Source of the DNA: Burkholderiales bacterium 67-32
GTDB taxonomy: Bacteria; Pseudomonadota; Gammaproteobacteria; Burkholderiales; Burkholderiaceae_B
DNA: 42,374 nt
Assembly: GCA_001898625.1 (NCBI GenBank)
Contig: MKUP01000007.1
Location: 1 to 42,374 of the forward strand
Direction of reading: 5' to 3'
How positions within the stretch are numbered: position 1 is the stretch's first letter; every line of letters begins with the position of its first letter. The notes beneath the pieces were generated by a model. That model did not search any database. It had not been told where the DNA came from and saw only the letters and a program-made list of their open reading frames with translations. Position numbers and translations under genes: made by a program. Shown piece after piece: positions 36,111 through 42,374 of this stretch.

Positions 36111-36998
36111 ATGGCCGTACCGCCGCTTTACCAGTCCACCATCCGTTCCCTGCCGCTGCTGGCGCGCGGCAAAGTGCGCGACATGTATGCTGTCGGCGAC
36201 GACAAGCTCCTGATCGTCACCACCGACCGTCTGTCCGCCTTCGACGTCATCCTGGACGATCCGATCCCGGGCAAGGGCGAGGTGCTGAACTCGCTCACCA
36301 ATTTCTGGCTGGGCCGGCTCGGCGGCATCCTCCCCAACCACATGACCGACATCGACCCCGAGAGCGTCGTCGCCGCCGACGAGCGCGACCAGGTCGCGGG
36401 CCGGGCGGTGGTGGTCAAGCGGCTCAAACCGGTGCTGGTGGAGGCCGTGGTGCGTGGCTACCTGATCGGCTCGGGCTGGAAGGACTACCAGGACACCGGC
36501 AGCGTGTGCGGCATCAAGCTGCCGGAAGGCCTGGTGCAGGCGCAGAAGCTGCCCGCGCCCATCTTCACGCCGGCGGCCAAGGCCGAACTGGGCTCGCACG
36601 ACGAGAACGTCAGCTTCGAGCACGTGGTCAAGGAAGTCGGCCCGCAACTGGCCGATCAGATTCGCGACGTCTCGCTGCGCATCTACCAACTGGCGTCCGA
36701 ATATGCCGCCCAGCGCGGCATCATCATCGCCGACACCAAGTTTGAATTCGGCCTGGACGAGAACGGCGTGCTGCACCTGATGGACGAGGTGCTGACCCCC
36801 GATTCGTCGCGCTTCTGGCCGGCCGATTCCTACGTGCCGGGCAGCAGCCCTCCGTCGTTCGACAAGCAGTTCGTGCGCGACTGGCTGGAAACCCAGCCCT
36901 GGGACAAGACCGCTCCCGCGCCGCGGCTGCCGCAGAACGTGCTGGAGCGCACGTCGGACAAATACCGCGAGGCACGGGTCCGGCTGGTCGGGGTTTGA
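36111..36998 (+). CDS. purC: Phosphoribosylaminoimidazole-succinocarboxamide synthase
   Basis: A 295-residue SAICAR synthetase of the longer type. [19 protein letters not shown] near the start is the nucleotide-binding hairpin, [29 protein letters not shown] and [16 protein letters not shown] follow, and [14 protein letters not shown] is a late family signature. It ligates aspartate to CAIR in purine synthesis with ATP. The gene lies 115 bp after fba, with the hairpin repeat between, so it may have its own promoter. It ends at a strong terminator. In several relatives purE and purK come next; here they do not. Confidence 0.97.
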   Translation: MAVPPLYQSTIRSLPLLARGKVRDMYAVGDDKLLIVTTDRLSAFDVILDDPIPGKGEVLNSLTNFWLGRLGGILPNHMTDIDPESVVAADERDQVAGRAVVVKRLKPVLVEAVVRGYLIGSGWKDYQDTGSVCGIKLPEGLVQAQKLPAPIFTPAAKAELGSHDENVSFEHVVKEVGPQLADQIRDVSLRIYQLASEYAAQRGIIIADTKFEFGLDENGVLHLMDEVLTPDSSRFWPADSYVPGSSPPSFDKQFVRDWLETQPWDKTAPAPRLPQNVLERTSDKYREARVRLVGV

Positions 36999-37028
36999 TC
37001 GCGCGCTTGTGCCAGGCAGGATGACGGC

Positions 37029-37061
37029 GGGCAGGATGGAAACATCCTGCCCGTTGTTTTT
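37029..37061 (+). terminator. Rho-independent terminator of purC
   Basis: GGGCAGGATG (37029-37038) pairs perfectly with CATCCTGCCC (37043-37052) around a GAAA tetraloop, followed by GTTGTTTTT (37053-37061). It lies 31 bp after the purC stop and is the clearest intrinsic terminator in the window. Confidence 0.92.
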
Positions 37062-37091
37062 CAGCGCGACCGTATGGCATAGAATATTTCC

Positions 37092-37562
37092 ATGACCGCC
37101 GCTCTTGCCTTCGACACCTTGCAATATTCCAAACGCCTGCAGCAGGCAGGCGTGGCTGCGCCTGTGGCCGATGCGCAGGCCGAGGCCCTGGCGCAGGTGC
37201 TGACAACCGGCATGGATGCCTTGGCTACGCGAGCCGATCTTGAAAAGGTTACGCTGGCTACGCGGGCCGATCTTGAAAAGGTCACTCTCGCTACGCGAGC
37301 CGATCTCGAACGGGTCACACAGACCACACGGGCCGATCTCGAACGGGTCTCTCTGGCAGCGCGTACCGATCTCGAGCGGGTGGAAACCAGCCTCAAAGGA
37401 GATATCCACGCGCTGGAAAACCGGTTGATCAGCACCGAGGGTCAGCTGAGATCGGAATTTCGTTCGGAATTGCGCCTGCTGGAACAGCGCATGACCATCA
37501 AGCTCGGTTCCATGCTGGTCGTGGCCGTGGGCGTCATGGCGGTGCTCGACAAGCTGCTCTGA
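37092..37562 (+). CDS. DUF1640 coiled-coil membrane protein with hendecad repeats
   Basis: A 156-residue protein of the DUF1640 (CCDC90-like) type. The N-terminal FDTLQYSKRLQQAGVAAPVADAQAEALA is typical of the family, followed by a long coiled coil, and a C-terminal membrane segment (about 136-154, LGSMLVVAVGVMAVLDKLL). Residues 44-98 are five copies of an 11-residue unit, L-A-T-R-A-D-L-E-K/R-V-T, encoded by 33 bp tandem repeats. Function is unknown in bacteria; mitochondrial relatives (MCUR1/CCDC90) act as membrane-anchored scaffolds. The start fits the family, though a -10-like TAGAAT (37080-37085) ends only 6 bp before it and no ribosome site is seen. It converges on the GntR gene, one base between stops. 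Confidence 0.8.
   Translation: MTAALAFDTLQYSKRLQQAGVAAPVADAQAEALAQVLTTGMDALATRADLEKVTLATRADLEKVTLATRADLERVTQTTRADLERVSLAARTDLERVETSLKGDIHALENRLISTEGQLRSEFRSELRLLEQRMTIKLGSMLVVAVGVMAVLDKLL
37221..37385 (+). repeat. Five 33-bp tandem repeats inside the DUF1640 gene
   Basis: Five consecutive in-frame 33 bp units encode LATRADLEKVT, LATRADLEKVT, LATRADLERVT, QTTRADLERVS and LAARTDLERVE. The first three are nearly identical in DNA, the last two have drifted, which suggests recent unit duplication. An 11-residue period fits a hendecad coiled coil, so copy-number change would lengthen the rod by three helical turns without breaking register. Confidence 0.9.
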
Positions 37563-37563
37563 A

Positions 37564-38295
37564 TCAGATCAGCGCGATCTCCAGCCTGACCGCATCCCCC
37601 CGGTATATCCCTTCCCCCACGTAGATCAGCTTGCCCGACGTGTCGATGGCGCGCCGCACGACGTGCGCCACCGGCGCGTTCAGCGGCAGTTCCAGCAGCG
37701 CGGCCATCTCGCGGTCGGCGCTGCCCAGGGTCATGGTCTGGTTGGCCCGCGCGATGCGTTTGCCGGCGATCTCGTGCAGGATGGGCAGGGTGGCCTCGTG
37801 CCGGAACCGTTCAGGCGGTCCTTGCCTGAACAGCTCGCTGTCCAGGACGAAGCGGGCCGCCAGGTAGGGGTGGCCGTCGCGCGCGTGCACCCTGCGCATC
37901 ATCGTGTAATGGTCGGCCGGTTCGCCTTCGCCGGCGGCGAAGGCGGGCAGTTCGTCCAGGTCCCGCTGTTCCAGAACCTCGATGTCCGCGCCCTCGTGGG
38001 CCGAGATCAGCGAGGCCCAGTCGATGGCCAGCCGGTGCGCGCTGCGTTCCTTGGGCGTCCGGCGCACGAAGCTGCCCTTGGCGCGGAAGCGCTCGATCAG
38101 CCCTTCGTCCTCCAGCACGCCCAGCGCCTCGCGTATGGTGCCGCGCGCCACCTCGAAGTCCACGGCCAGGTCCGCTACGTTCGGGATGCGGCCGCCCACC
38201 GGCCAGTCGCCGGTAATGATCTTGTTGCGGAACAGCGATGCCAGTTGCAGATAGCGCGCCATCCGGTCTAGCGTGGTGTCGGTGAATGAGGACAT
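37564..38295 (-). CDS. GntR-family regulator with UTRA effector domain (HutC subfamily)
   Basis: A 243-residue repressor. An N-terminal winged helix (about 15-80, including VADLAVDFEVARGTIREAL and LEDEGLIERFRAKGSFV) is followed by a UTRA ligand-binding domain (about 95-240) with TMMRRVHARDGHPYLAARFVL and NQTMTLGSADREMAALL. ATG 38295 is chosen because the frame upstream is not conserved. It is the last gene of the minus-strand cluster with the Bug receptor, CoA-transferase, enoyl-CoA hydratase and aldehyde dehydrogenase, and most likely represses it until a substrate or acyl-CoA intermediate appears. A 12 bp inverted repeat lies 26 bp before its start. Confidence 0.9.
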   Translation of the reverse strand: MSSFTDTTLDRMARYLQLASLFRNKIITGDWPVGGRIPNVADLAVDFEVARGTIREALGVLEDEGLIERFRAKGSFVRRTPKERSAHRLAIDWASLISAHEGADIEVLEQRDLDELPAFAAGEGEPADHYTMMRRVHARDGHPYLAARFVLDSELFRQGPPERFRHEATLPILHEIAGKRIARANQTMTLGSADREMAALLELPLNAPVAHVVRRAIDTSGKLIYVGEGIYRGDAVRLEIALI

Positions 38296-38320
38296 GGGTC
38301 GGAAGCCTGGTTCGGGAGCT

Positions 38321-38346
38321 GCGGTCGGCGCCGGGGCGCCGACCGC
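38321..38346. promoter_or_regulatory. Perfect 12-bp inverted repeat between Bug receptor and GntR genes
   Basis: GCGGTCGGCGCC (38321-38332) and GGCGCCGACCGC (38335-38346) are perfect inverted repeats separated by GG, in the 89 bp between the Bug stop and the GntR start. As RNA it makes a very stable stem without a T run; as DNA it could be an operator. It may lower readthrough into the regulator or protect the upstream mRNA end. Confidence 0.55.
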
Positions 38347-38384
38347 GATTATTCCATCTCCGCCATTATCCTGCGGACCGTCCC

Positions 38385-39389
38385 TCACTCTGGCTGGATG
38401 TTCAGTTCGCGCGCGAGCTTGCCGAAGGCCGCGATGTCGCGTTCCACCGTCGATCGCATTTCCTCCGGGGTGCCCTGGGCCGGCTGGAAGCCGCTGTCGG
38501 CCAGTTTCGTCCGAATGGCCGCATCGGCCAGCACCTGGCGGATGATGCCCGACAGGCGGTCGCGGATCGCGGCGGGCGTGCCGGCCGGCAGCGCGAAGCC
38601 GAAATAGGTGTTGGGGATGGTGTTCTCGTCGCCGCCGATCTCGCTGACGGCGGGGACGTCCGGCAGCAGCGGGAAGCGGCGGCTGCCGCCCACCAGCAGC
38701 GGCCGCACGCGTCCCTCGCGGATCGCGCCCAGGGCCGGGCCGATCGTGACCAGGGCCATGTCGACTTCGCCAGCCATGGCCGCGGTCAGCGCCGGGGCGC
38801 CGCCCTTGTAGGGCACATGGGTCAGTTGTATGCCCAGGCGCGAGCACAGCGACTCCGTGCCCAGCTGGGTCATGCTGCCGTTGCCGAAGCTGGCATAGGT
38901 CAGGCGGCCGGGCTGCTTGCGCGCGGCGGCGACGAACTCCTGAATGGTCTTGGCTGGCTGCTTGGAGCCGGCCACGAGCACATAGGGTCCCCAGACCGCG
39001 ATGCCCACGTACGAGAAGTCCTTCAGCGGATCGTAGGGCAGCTTCTTGTACAGGCTGGGGTTGATGCCCAGCGCGCCACGGTCGACGAACAGCAGGGTAT
39101 AGCCGTCGGGCGCGGCCTTGGCCACGGCTTCCGTGCCGATCAGGCCGTTGGCGCCGGGCCGGTTGTCGACCACCACGGGCTGGCCCAGCTTTTCCGCCAG
39201 TTGCTGCGACACCAGCCGGGCGTTGGAGTCGGCGCCGGCGCCGGCGGGGAAGGGCACGATGACGCGGATGGCGCGCGTCGGGTAGGTCTCGCCCTGGCCG
39301 TGCGCGGTGCCGGCCGCGCCCAGGGCCAGGCCGGCGCCGGCGGCGATGAAGCCACGGCGGGTGATCGAGGTGTCGCGATGGTCTTGCAT
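38385..39389 (-). CDS. Bug-family (TctC-like) substrate-binding protein with Tat signal
   Basis: A 334-residue periplasmic receptor. The N-terminus contains ITRRGFIAAGAGLALGAAGTA, a twin-arginine export signal, whereas many Bug proteins carry a Sec signal. The mature part starts YPTRAIRVIVPFPAGAGADSN, and AAPDGYTLLFVDRGAL and VPYKGGAPALTAAMAGEVDMAL are family hallmarks. It should bind an organic acid or similar ligand and deliver it to a tripartite transporter encoded elsewhere. AAGGAG precedes the ATG at 39389 by about 10 bp. It lies 29 bp after the CoA-transferase gene and probably binds the substrate of that operon. Confidence 0.93.
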   Translation of the reverse strand: MQDHRDTSITRRGFIAAGAGLALGAAGTAHGQGETYPTRAIRVIVPFPAGAGADSNARLVSQQLAEKLGQPVVVDNRPGANGLIGTEAVAKAAPDGYTLLFVDRGALGINPSLYKKLPYDPLKDFSYVGIAVWGPYVLVAGSKQPAKTIQEFVAAARKQPGRLTYASFGNGSMTQLGTESLCSRLGIQLTHVPYKGGAPALTAAMAGEVDMALVTIGPALGAIREGRVRPLLVGGSRRFPLLPDVPAVSEIGGDENTIPNTYFGFALPAGTPAAIRDRLSGIIRQVLADAAIRTKLADSGFQPAQGTPEEMRSTVERDIAAFGKLARELNIQPE

Positions 39390-39418
39390 GCGGTGTCTCC
39401 TTTTGTAAGTGGACGGAC

Positions 39419-40612
39419 CTAGGCCGTCGTCCCCCGGACGGCGGCGATTTCCTGCTCCGACAAGCCGGCCTCGGCCAGGATCACGCCGGTCTGTTCACCC
39501 AGCGTGGGGGGAGGATAGCGGCTGGGCGGACGCTGGCCGTCGTAGCGGATCGGCCGGCTCAGCGCACGCACCGGCCCCATCTCCGGGTGATGCAGATCGT
39601 GGAAACTGCCGGCGGCCGCGAATTCGGGGTCGTCCAGGATGTCGGGCACGGTCAGGACCGGCGCGTGCGGCACGTCGGCGGCACGCAGCGCGGCCAGCCA
39701 GTGGGCCTGTGGCCGCGTGCGGAATCGGTCCCGCAGCAGCTCGGACAGCGCGGCGAAGTTGGCGATGCGCGCGCCGCGGGTGGCGAAGCGCGTATCGTCC
39801 CGCAGTTCGGGCATCTCCACCGCCCGTACCAGGCCTTCCCAGAACTTCGACGGCGACGAGAGCTGCAGGCCGATGCGCGCGCCGTCGGCGCAGTCGAACG
39901 CGAGGCTGTGCGAGTAGGACGCGCGCGTGGTCGACCGCATGCGCGTGCCGTCGCGGGTATAGCTGGCGAAGAAATCGGGCATGAAGGACATGGACGACTC
40001 GATCATGTTGACCTCGACCAGCCGGCCCCGTCCGCTGGCCTGCCGGGCGAACAGCGCGCCCAGAATGCCCTGGCACGCGTACATGCCCGCCAACTGGTCC
40101 GAGATGGTGGGTCCGCGCACCTGCGGATGGGCGGGATCCAGGAAAGTGTCCAGCATGCCGCTCAAGGCCTGGCCGATGGTGTCGAAGGCGGGCTGGCCCT
40201 CGTGCCGGCTGCCGGGCAGGAAACCGCCGATGGCGCAATAGACCAGTTGCGGCCGCCGGGCGCGCAGCGTCTCCCACCCCAGTCCCATCCTGTCCATGAC
40301 GCCGGGGCGGAAGTTCTCGATCAGCACGTCCGCCGTGTCCACCAGCCGGAGCAGGGCGCCGCGCCCGGCCTCGGTGCCCAGGTCCAGCTTCACGCTGCGC
40401 TTGTTGCGGTTGAACGCGACGAAGTTCGGACTGTACTGGCCGTCGCGGAAAGCGCGGAAGGGATCGCCTTCCGGCCGCTCGACCTTGATCACGTCGGCGC
40501 CCAGGTCGGCCAGCATCAGGCCGGCGTAGGGACCGGTGATGAAGTTGCCCAGCTCCAGCACCCGGATGCCTTGCAGGACGTCGCCGGAGGCGGGCGCGGA
40601 CGCGGCGCTCAT
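39419..40612 (-). CDS. CaiB/BaiF-family (class III) CoA-transferase
   Basis: A 397-residue CoA-transferase of the formyl-CoA/carnitine-CoA transferase family. GIRVLELGNFITGPYAGLML (15-34) and LGADVIKVERPEGDPFR are the signature start; RNKRSVKLDL and DVLIENFRPGVMDRMGL follow, and Asp172 in TISDQLAGMYA matches the catalytic aspartate. It moves CoA between carboxylic acids. Its ATG overlaps the enoyl-CoA hydratase stop by 4 bp (ATGA at 40612-40609), so the two are translationally coupled. No acyl-CoA ligase is visible in the window part of the operon, so this enzyme may supply the CoA thioester for the hydratase. Confidence 0.92.
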   Translation of the reverse strand: MSAASAPASGDVLQGIRVLELGNFITGPYAGLMLADLGADVIKVERPEGDPFRAFRDGQYSPNFVAFNRNKRSVKLDLGTEAGRGALLRLVDTADVLIENFRPGVMDRMGLGWETLRARRPQLVYCAIGGFLPGSRHEGQPAFDTIGQALSGMLDTFLDPAHPQVRGPTISDQLAGMYACQGILGALFARQASGRGRLVEVNMIESSMSFMPDFFASYTRDGTRMRSTTRASYSHSLAFDCADGARIGLQLSSPSKFWEGLVRAVEMPELRDDTRFATRGARIANFAALSELLRDRFRTRPQAHWLAALRAADVPHAPVLTVPDILDDPEFAAAGSFHDLHHPEMGPVRALSRPIRYDGQRPPSRYPPPTLGEQTGVILAEAGLSEQEIAAVRGTTA

Positions 40613-41439
40613 TGCGCGTCCCGCCGGTATTCGCCGTAGCCGGGGCGATAGGTCTTGTCGTCCAGGAACTGCGCCATGGCGTGTTCGCGTCCGCCCTCGT
40701 TGTCCATGAAGCGCATCTCGCGCTCCTTGGCCAGCAGGTAGTCGGCGGCCTGGTCCACGCTCATGCCGCGCACCAGGCGCAGGCTTTCCTTGATGGTGCG
40801 CAGCGTCTGCGGGTTCTTGCGCGCCAGCGTGGCGGCCAGTTCCTCGGTGCGCGCGCGCAGCCGGTCGAGCGGCACGGACTCGGTCACCAGCCGCATCTGC
40901 GCGGCCGCCTTGCCGTCGAAGGGATCGCCCGTCATCGCGTAGTAGACCGCGTCGCGGTAGGCCAGTCCGTCGACGATGACCTTGCCGACCAGGCCGCCGG
41001 GCAGGATGCCCCAGTTCACTTCGGACAGGCCGAACTGGGCCTCGTCGGCGGCGATGGCGAAATCGCAGGCGAACAACTGCACGAAGGCGCCACCGTAGCA
41101 GTGCCCGTTCACCATGGCGATGGTGGGCTTGGGAAAGCTGCTGAGCAGGGTCCAGCGCCATTCGTGGTTGGCCAGCCGGGCCAGGTGCCGCTGCTTGGGC
41201 TTGTCGTCCAGCGCGCGGAAGAACAGGCCGATGTCCTGGCCGGCGCACCAACTGTCGCCCGCGCCGGTCAACACCAGCACGCGCACCGCGGGTTCCTCGG
41301 CCAGCTCCTTGAGCACGTCGACCATCTCGAAGTGCAGGTCCGGGCTCATCGCGTTGCGCTTGTCGGGGCGGTTCAGTGTGACCCAGCCTATGCCGTTGGC
41401 GATTTCGACTTTGACGTTCTTCAACTGATCGAATTGCAT
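40609..41439 (-). CDS. Enoyl-CoA hydratase/lyase of the feruloyl-CoA (HCHL/Ech) type
   Basis: A 276-residue crotonase-fold protein, the length of 4-hydroxycinnamoyl-CoA hydratase/lyase (HCHL, 276). The resemblance runs to both ends: NVKVEIANGIGWVTLNRPDK, NRPDKRNAMSP, FGLSEVNWGILPG and the tail GGREHAMAQFLDDKTYRPG. Glu140 matches the catalytic Glu143 of HCHL. However, the HCHL tyrosines that hold the phenol group (Tyr75 and Tyr239) seem to be Phe73 and Leu here (GLFF, DYLLAK), judged by remembered sequence. HCHL hydrates the side-chain double bond and splits off acetyl-CoA to give an aldehyde. AGGAAGAG lies 7 bp before ATG 41439. The aldehyde dehydrogenase gene precedes it by 17 bp. Confidence 0.83.
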   Translation of the reverse strand: MQFDQLKNVKVEIANGIGWVTLNRPDKRNAMSPDLHFEMVDVLKELAEEPAVRVLVLTGAGDSWCAGQDIGLFFRALDDKPKQRHLARLANHEWRWTLLSSFPKPTIAMVNGHCYGGAFVQLFACDFAIAADEAQFGLSEVNWGILPGGLVGKVIVDGLAYRDAVYYAMTGDPFDGKAAAQMRLVTESVPLDRLRARTEELAATLARKNPQTLRTIKESLRLVRGMSVDQAADYLLAKEREMRFMDNEGGREHAMAQFLDDKTYRPGYGEYRRDAQ

Positions 41440-41456
41440 GTTTGTCTCTTCCTGGT

Positions 41457-42374
41457 TCAAAGCGTGATGTAGACGTTCTTCAATTGCGTGTAGGACACCA
41501 GTTCCTCGAAGGATTCCTCGCGGTTGTTGCCCGACTGCTTGTAGCCGCCGAAGGGGGCGGGGAAGAAATGCTTGGCCGCGTTGTTGACCCAGACGTAGCC
41601 CGCCTCGAAGCGGCCGGCGGCGCGGTGGGCCGTATCGAGCCGCGTGGTGTAGACGCCGGCGGCCAGGCCGTACTCGAGCGAATTGACCTGGTCGAACATC
41701 TCGTCTTCGTCCGACCACTTGAGGATGGACAGCACCGGGCCGAATATCTCTTCCCGCGCGATGCGCATGTCCATGGTCACGTCGGTGAAGACGGTGGGCT
41801 CGATGAAATGGCCGTTGGCCAGCTCGGCGCCGTCGGGGTGCTTGCCGCCCGCGGCCAGCCGGGCGCCTTCCTGCTTGCCCAGTTCGATGTAGTGCATGAT
41901 CTTGTCGTACTGCTCGCGCGAGACGATGGCGCCCATGGTCGTCGCCTTGTCGGTGGGCAGGCCGGGGCGGTAGGCGCGCACGCCTTCCAGCACGCCCTGG
42001 ACCACCCGGTCGTAGACCGATTCGTGCACGAACAGCCGCGTGGTCGAACTGCAGGCCTGGCCGCACCAGGTGAAGCACATGCCGGCTACGGCGCCCTTGA
42101 TCGCGCGTTCCAGGTCCGCGTCGGGGTAGACCACCAGCGCGTTCTTGCCGCCCAGTTCCAGGCTCACGTGCTTGAGATGCTCGGCCGCGCCGCGCGAGAT
42201 GGCCTTGCCGGTGGCGATGCTGCCGATCAGCGTGACCTTGGGCACCAGCGGGTGATCCACCAGCGCCTGTCCGCAGTCGGTCCCGCCCGACAGCACGTTG
42301 ATGACCCCGGGCGGCGCGATGCCGTCTATCAGTTCCATCAGCCGGTAGGCCGACAGCGGCGCCTGCACCGGCGG
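41457..42374 (-). CDS. Aldehyde dehydrogenase, C-terminal part (5' end beyond window; vanillin/benzaldehyde dehydrogenase-like)
   Basis: The minus strand is open from the window edge and codes for the last 305 residues of an aldehyde dehydrogenase of about 480. The visible part starts within the substrate/NAD loop (PPVQAPLSAYRLMEL), then LIGSIATGKAI, Glu in VSLELGGKNALVV, and the catalytic Cys in TWCGQACSSTTRLFV. EEIFGPVLSILKW and APFGGYKQSGNNREESFEEL close the family pattern. Next to an HCHL-type hydratase/lyase the likely role is oxidation of the aldehyde released from a side-chain-shortened acid. The true start is outside the window. Confidence 0.9.
   Translation of the reverse strand, partial: PPVQAPLSAYRLMELIDGIAPPGVINVLSGGTDCGQALVDHPLVPKVTLIGSIATGKAISRGAAEHLKHVSLELGGKNALVVYPDADLERAIKGAVAGMCFTWCGQACSSTTRLFVHESVYDRVVQGVLEGVRAYRPGLPTDKATTMGAIVSREQYDKIMHYIELGKQEGARLAAGGKHPDGAELANGHFIEPTVFTDVTMDMRIAREEIFGPVLSILKWSDEDEMFDQVNSLEYGLAAGVYTTRLDTAHRAAGRFEAGYVWVNNAAKHFFPAPFGGYKQSGNNREESFEELVSYTQLKNVYITL

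Noticed and set aside
37221-37385. 33-bp repeats considered as a CRISPR array
   Set aside because: Units are contiguous with no spacers, in frame and inside a coding sequence, so they are protein repeats.

Overview
This is a 42.4 kb, very GC-rich stretch of chromosome, almost certainly from a betaproteobacterium of the family Alcaligenaceae (Bordetella/Achromobacter type). The pointers are two orphan Bug-family (TctC) solute receptors, a tkt-gap-pgk-pyk-fba-purC cluster with a Calvin-type class II aldolase, an Aer-type receptor beside a class III alcohol dehydrogenase, and two copies of an intergenic hairpin repeat of a kind I recall from these genera. No tRNA, rRNA, CRISPR array, insertion sequence or prophage gene was seen.

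Layout. 1-2 kb: start of a glutathione-dependent formaldehyde dehydrogenase (minus strand, cut by the window edge), divergent from an FAD-PAS aerotaxis receptor. 2-8 kb: a PBP4-type D-Ala-D-Ala carboxypeptidase, a DUF883/YqjE/YqjK-like membrane trio, UbiD (minus), then a 629 bp non-coding region holding an AT-rich tract, a near-consensus promoter and a structured leader with a terminator-like hairpin in front of a membrane-anchored lytic transglycosylase. 8-14.6 kb: a class I aminotransferase (minus), a divergent FAD-domain protein, NADP-malic enzyme MaeB, a patatin-like lipase, and a secreted RNase Sa/barnase-type ribonuclease followed by its barstar-type inhibitor.

14.7-27.4 kb: a single-direction (minus) catabolic cluster. 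In transcription order it holds a zinc alcohol dehydrogenase, a molybdenum hydroxylase (FAD subunit, fused 2Fe-2S/Mo N-terminal subunit, and a separately encoded Mo C-terminal subunit), a Bug receptor, an IolD-like thiamine-diphosphate C-C hydrolase, an aldehyde dehydrogenase, an IlvD/Edd dehydratase, a CBS-domain protein and an AraC regulator. The enzyme set reads like oxidation of a cyclic polyol or hydroxylated ring, opening of a cyclic 1,2-dione, oxidation of the resulting aldehyde, and dehydration of the acid. The substrate is unknown and this is the best candidate for an undescribed pathway here.

27.6-37 kb: periplasmic Cu,Zn superoxide dismutase, RsmE (minus), then transketolase, GAPDH, phosphoglycerate kinase, pyruvate kinase, aldolase and PurC in one direction. 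No phosphofructokinase is present in the window, in keeping with a mainly gluconeogenic role known for Bordetella-type bacteria. A DUF1640 coiled-coil protein with five 33-bp tandem repeats follows.

37.6-42.4 kb: a second minus-strand catabolic operon with an aldehyde dehydrogenase (cut by the window edge), an enoyl-CoA hydratase/lyase of the feruloyl-CoA (HCHL/Ech) type, a CaiB/BaiF CoA-transferase, a Tat-exported Bug receptor and a GntR/UTRA regulator. It resembles hydroxycinnamate side-chain cleavage, but two tyrosines that bind the phenol group in HCHL appear to be replaced. All functional calls rest on sequence motifs and remembered family features; no database search was run.
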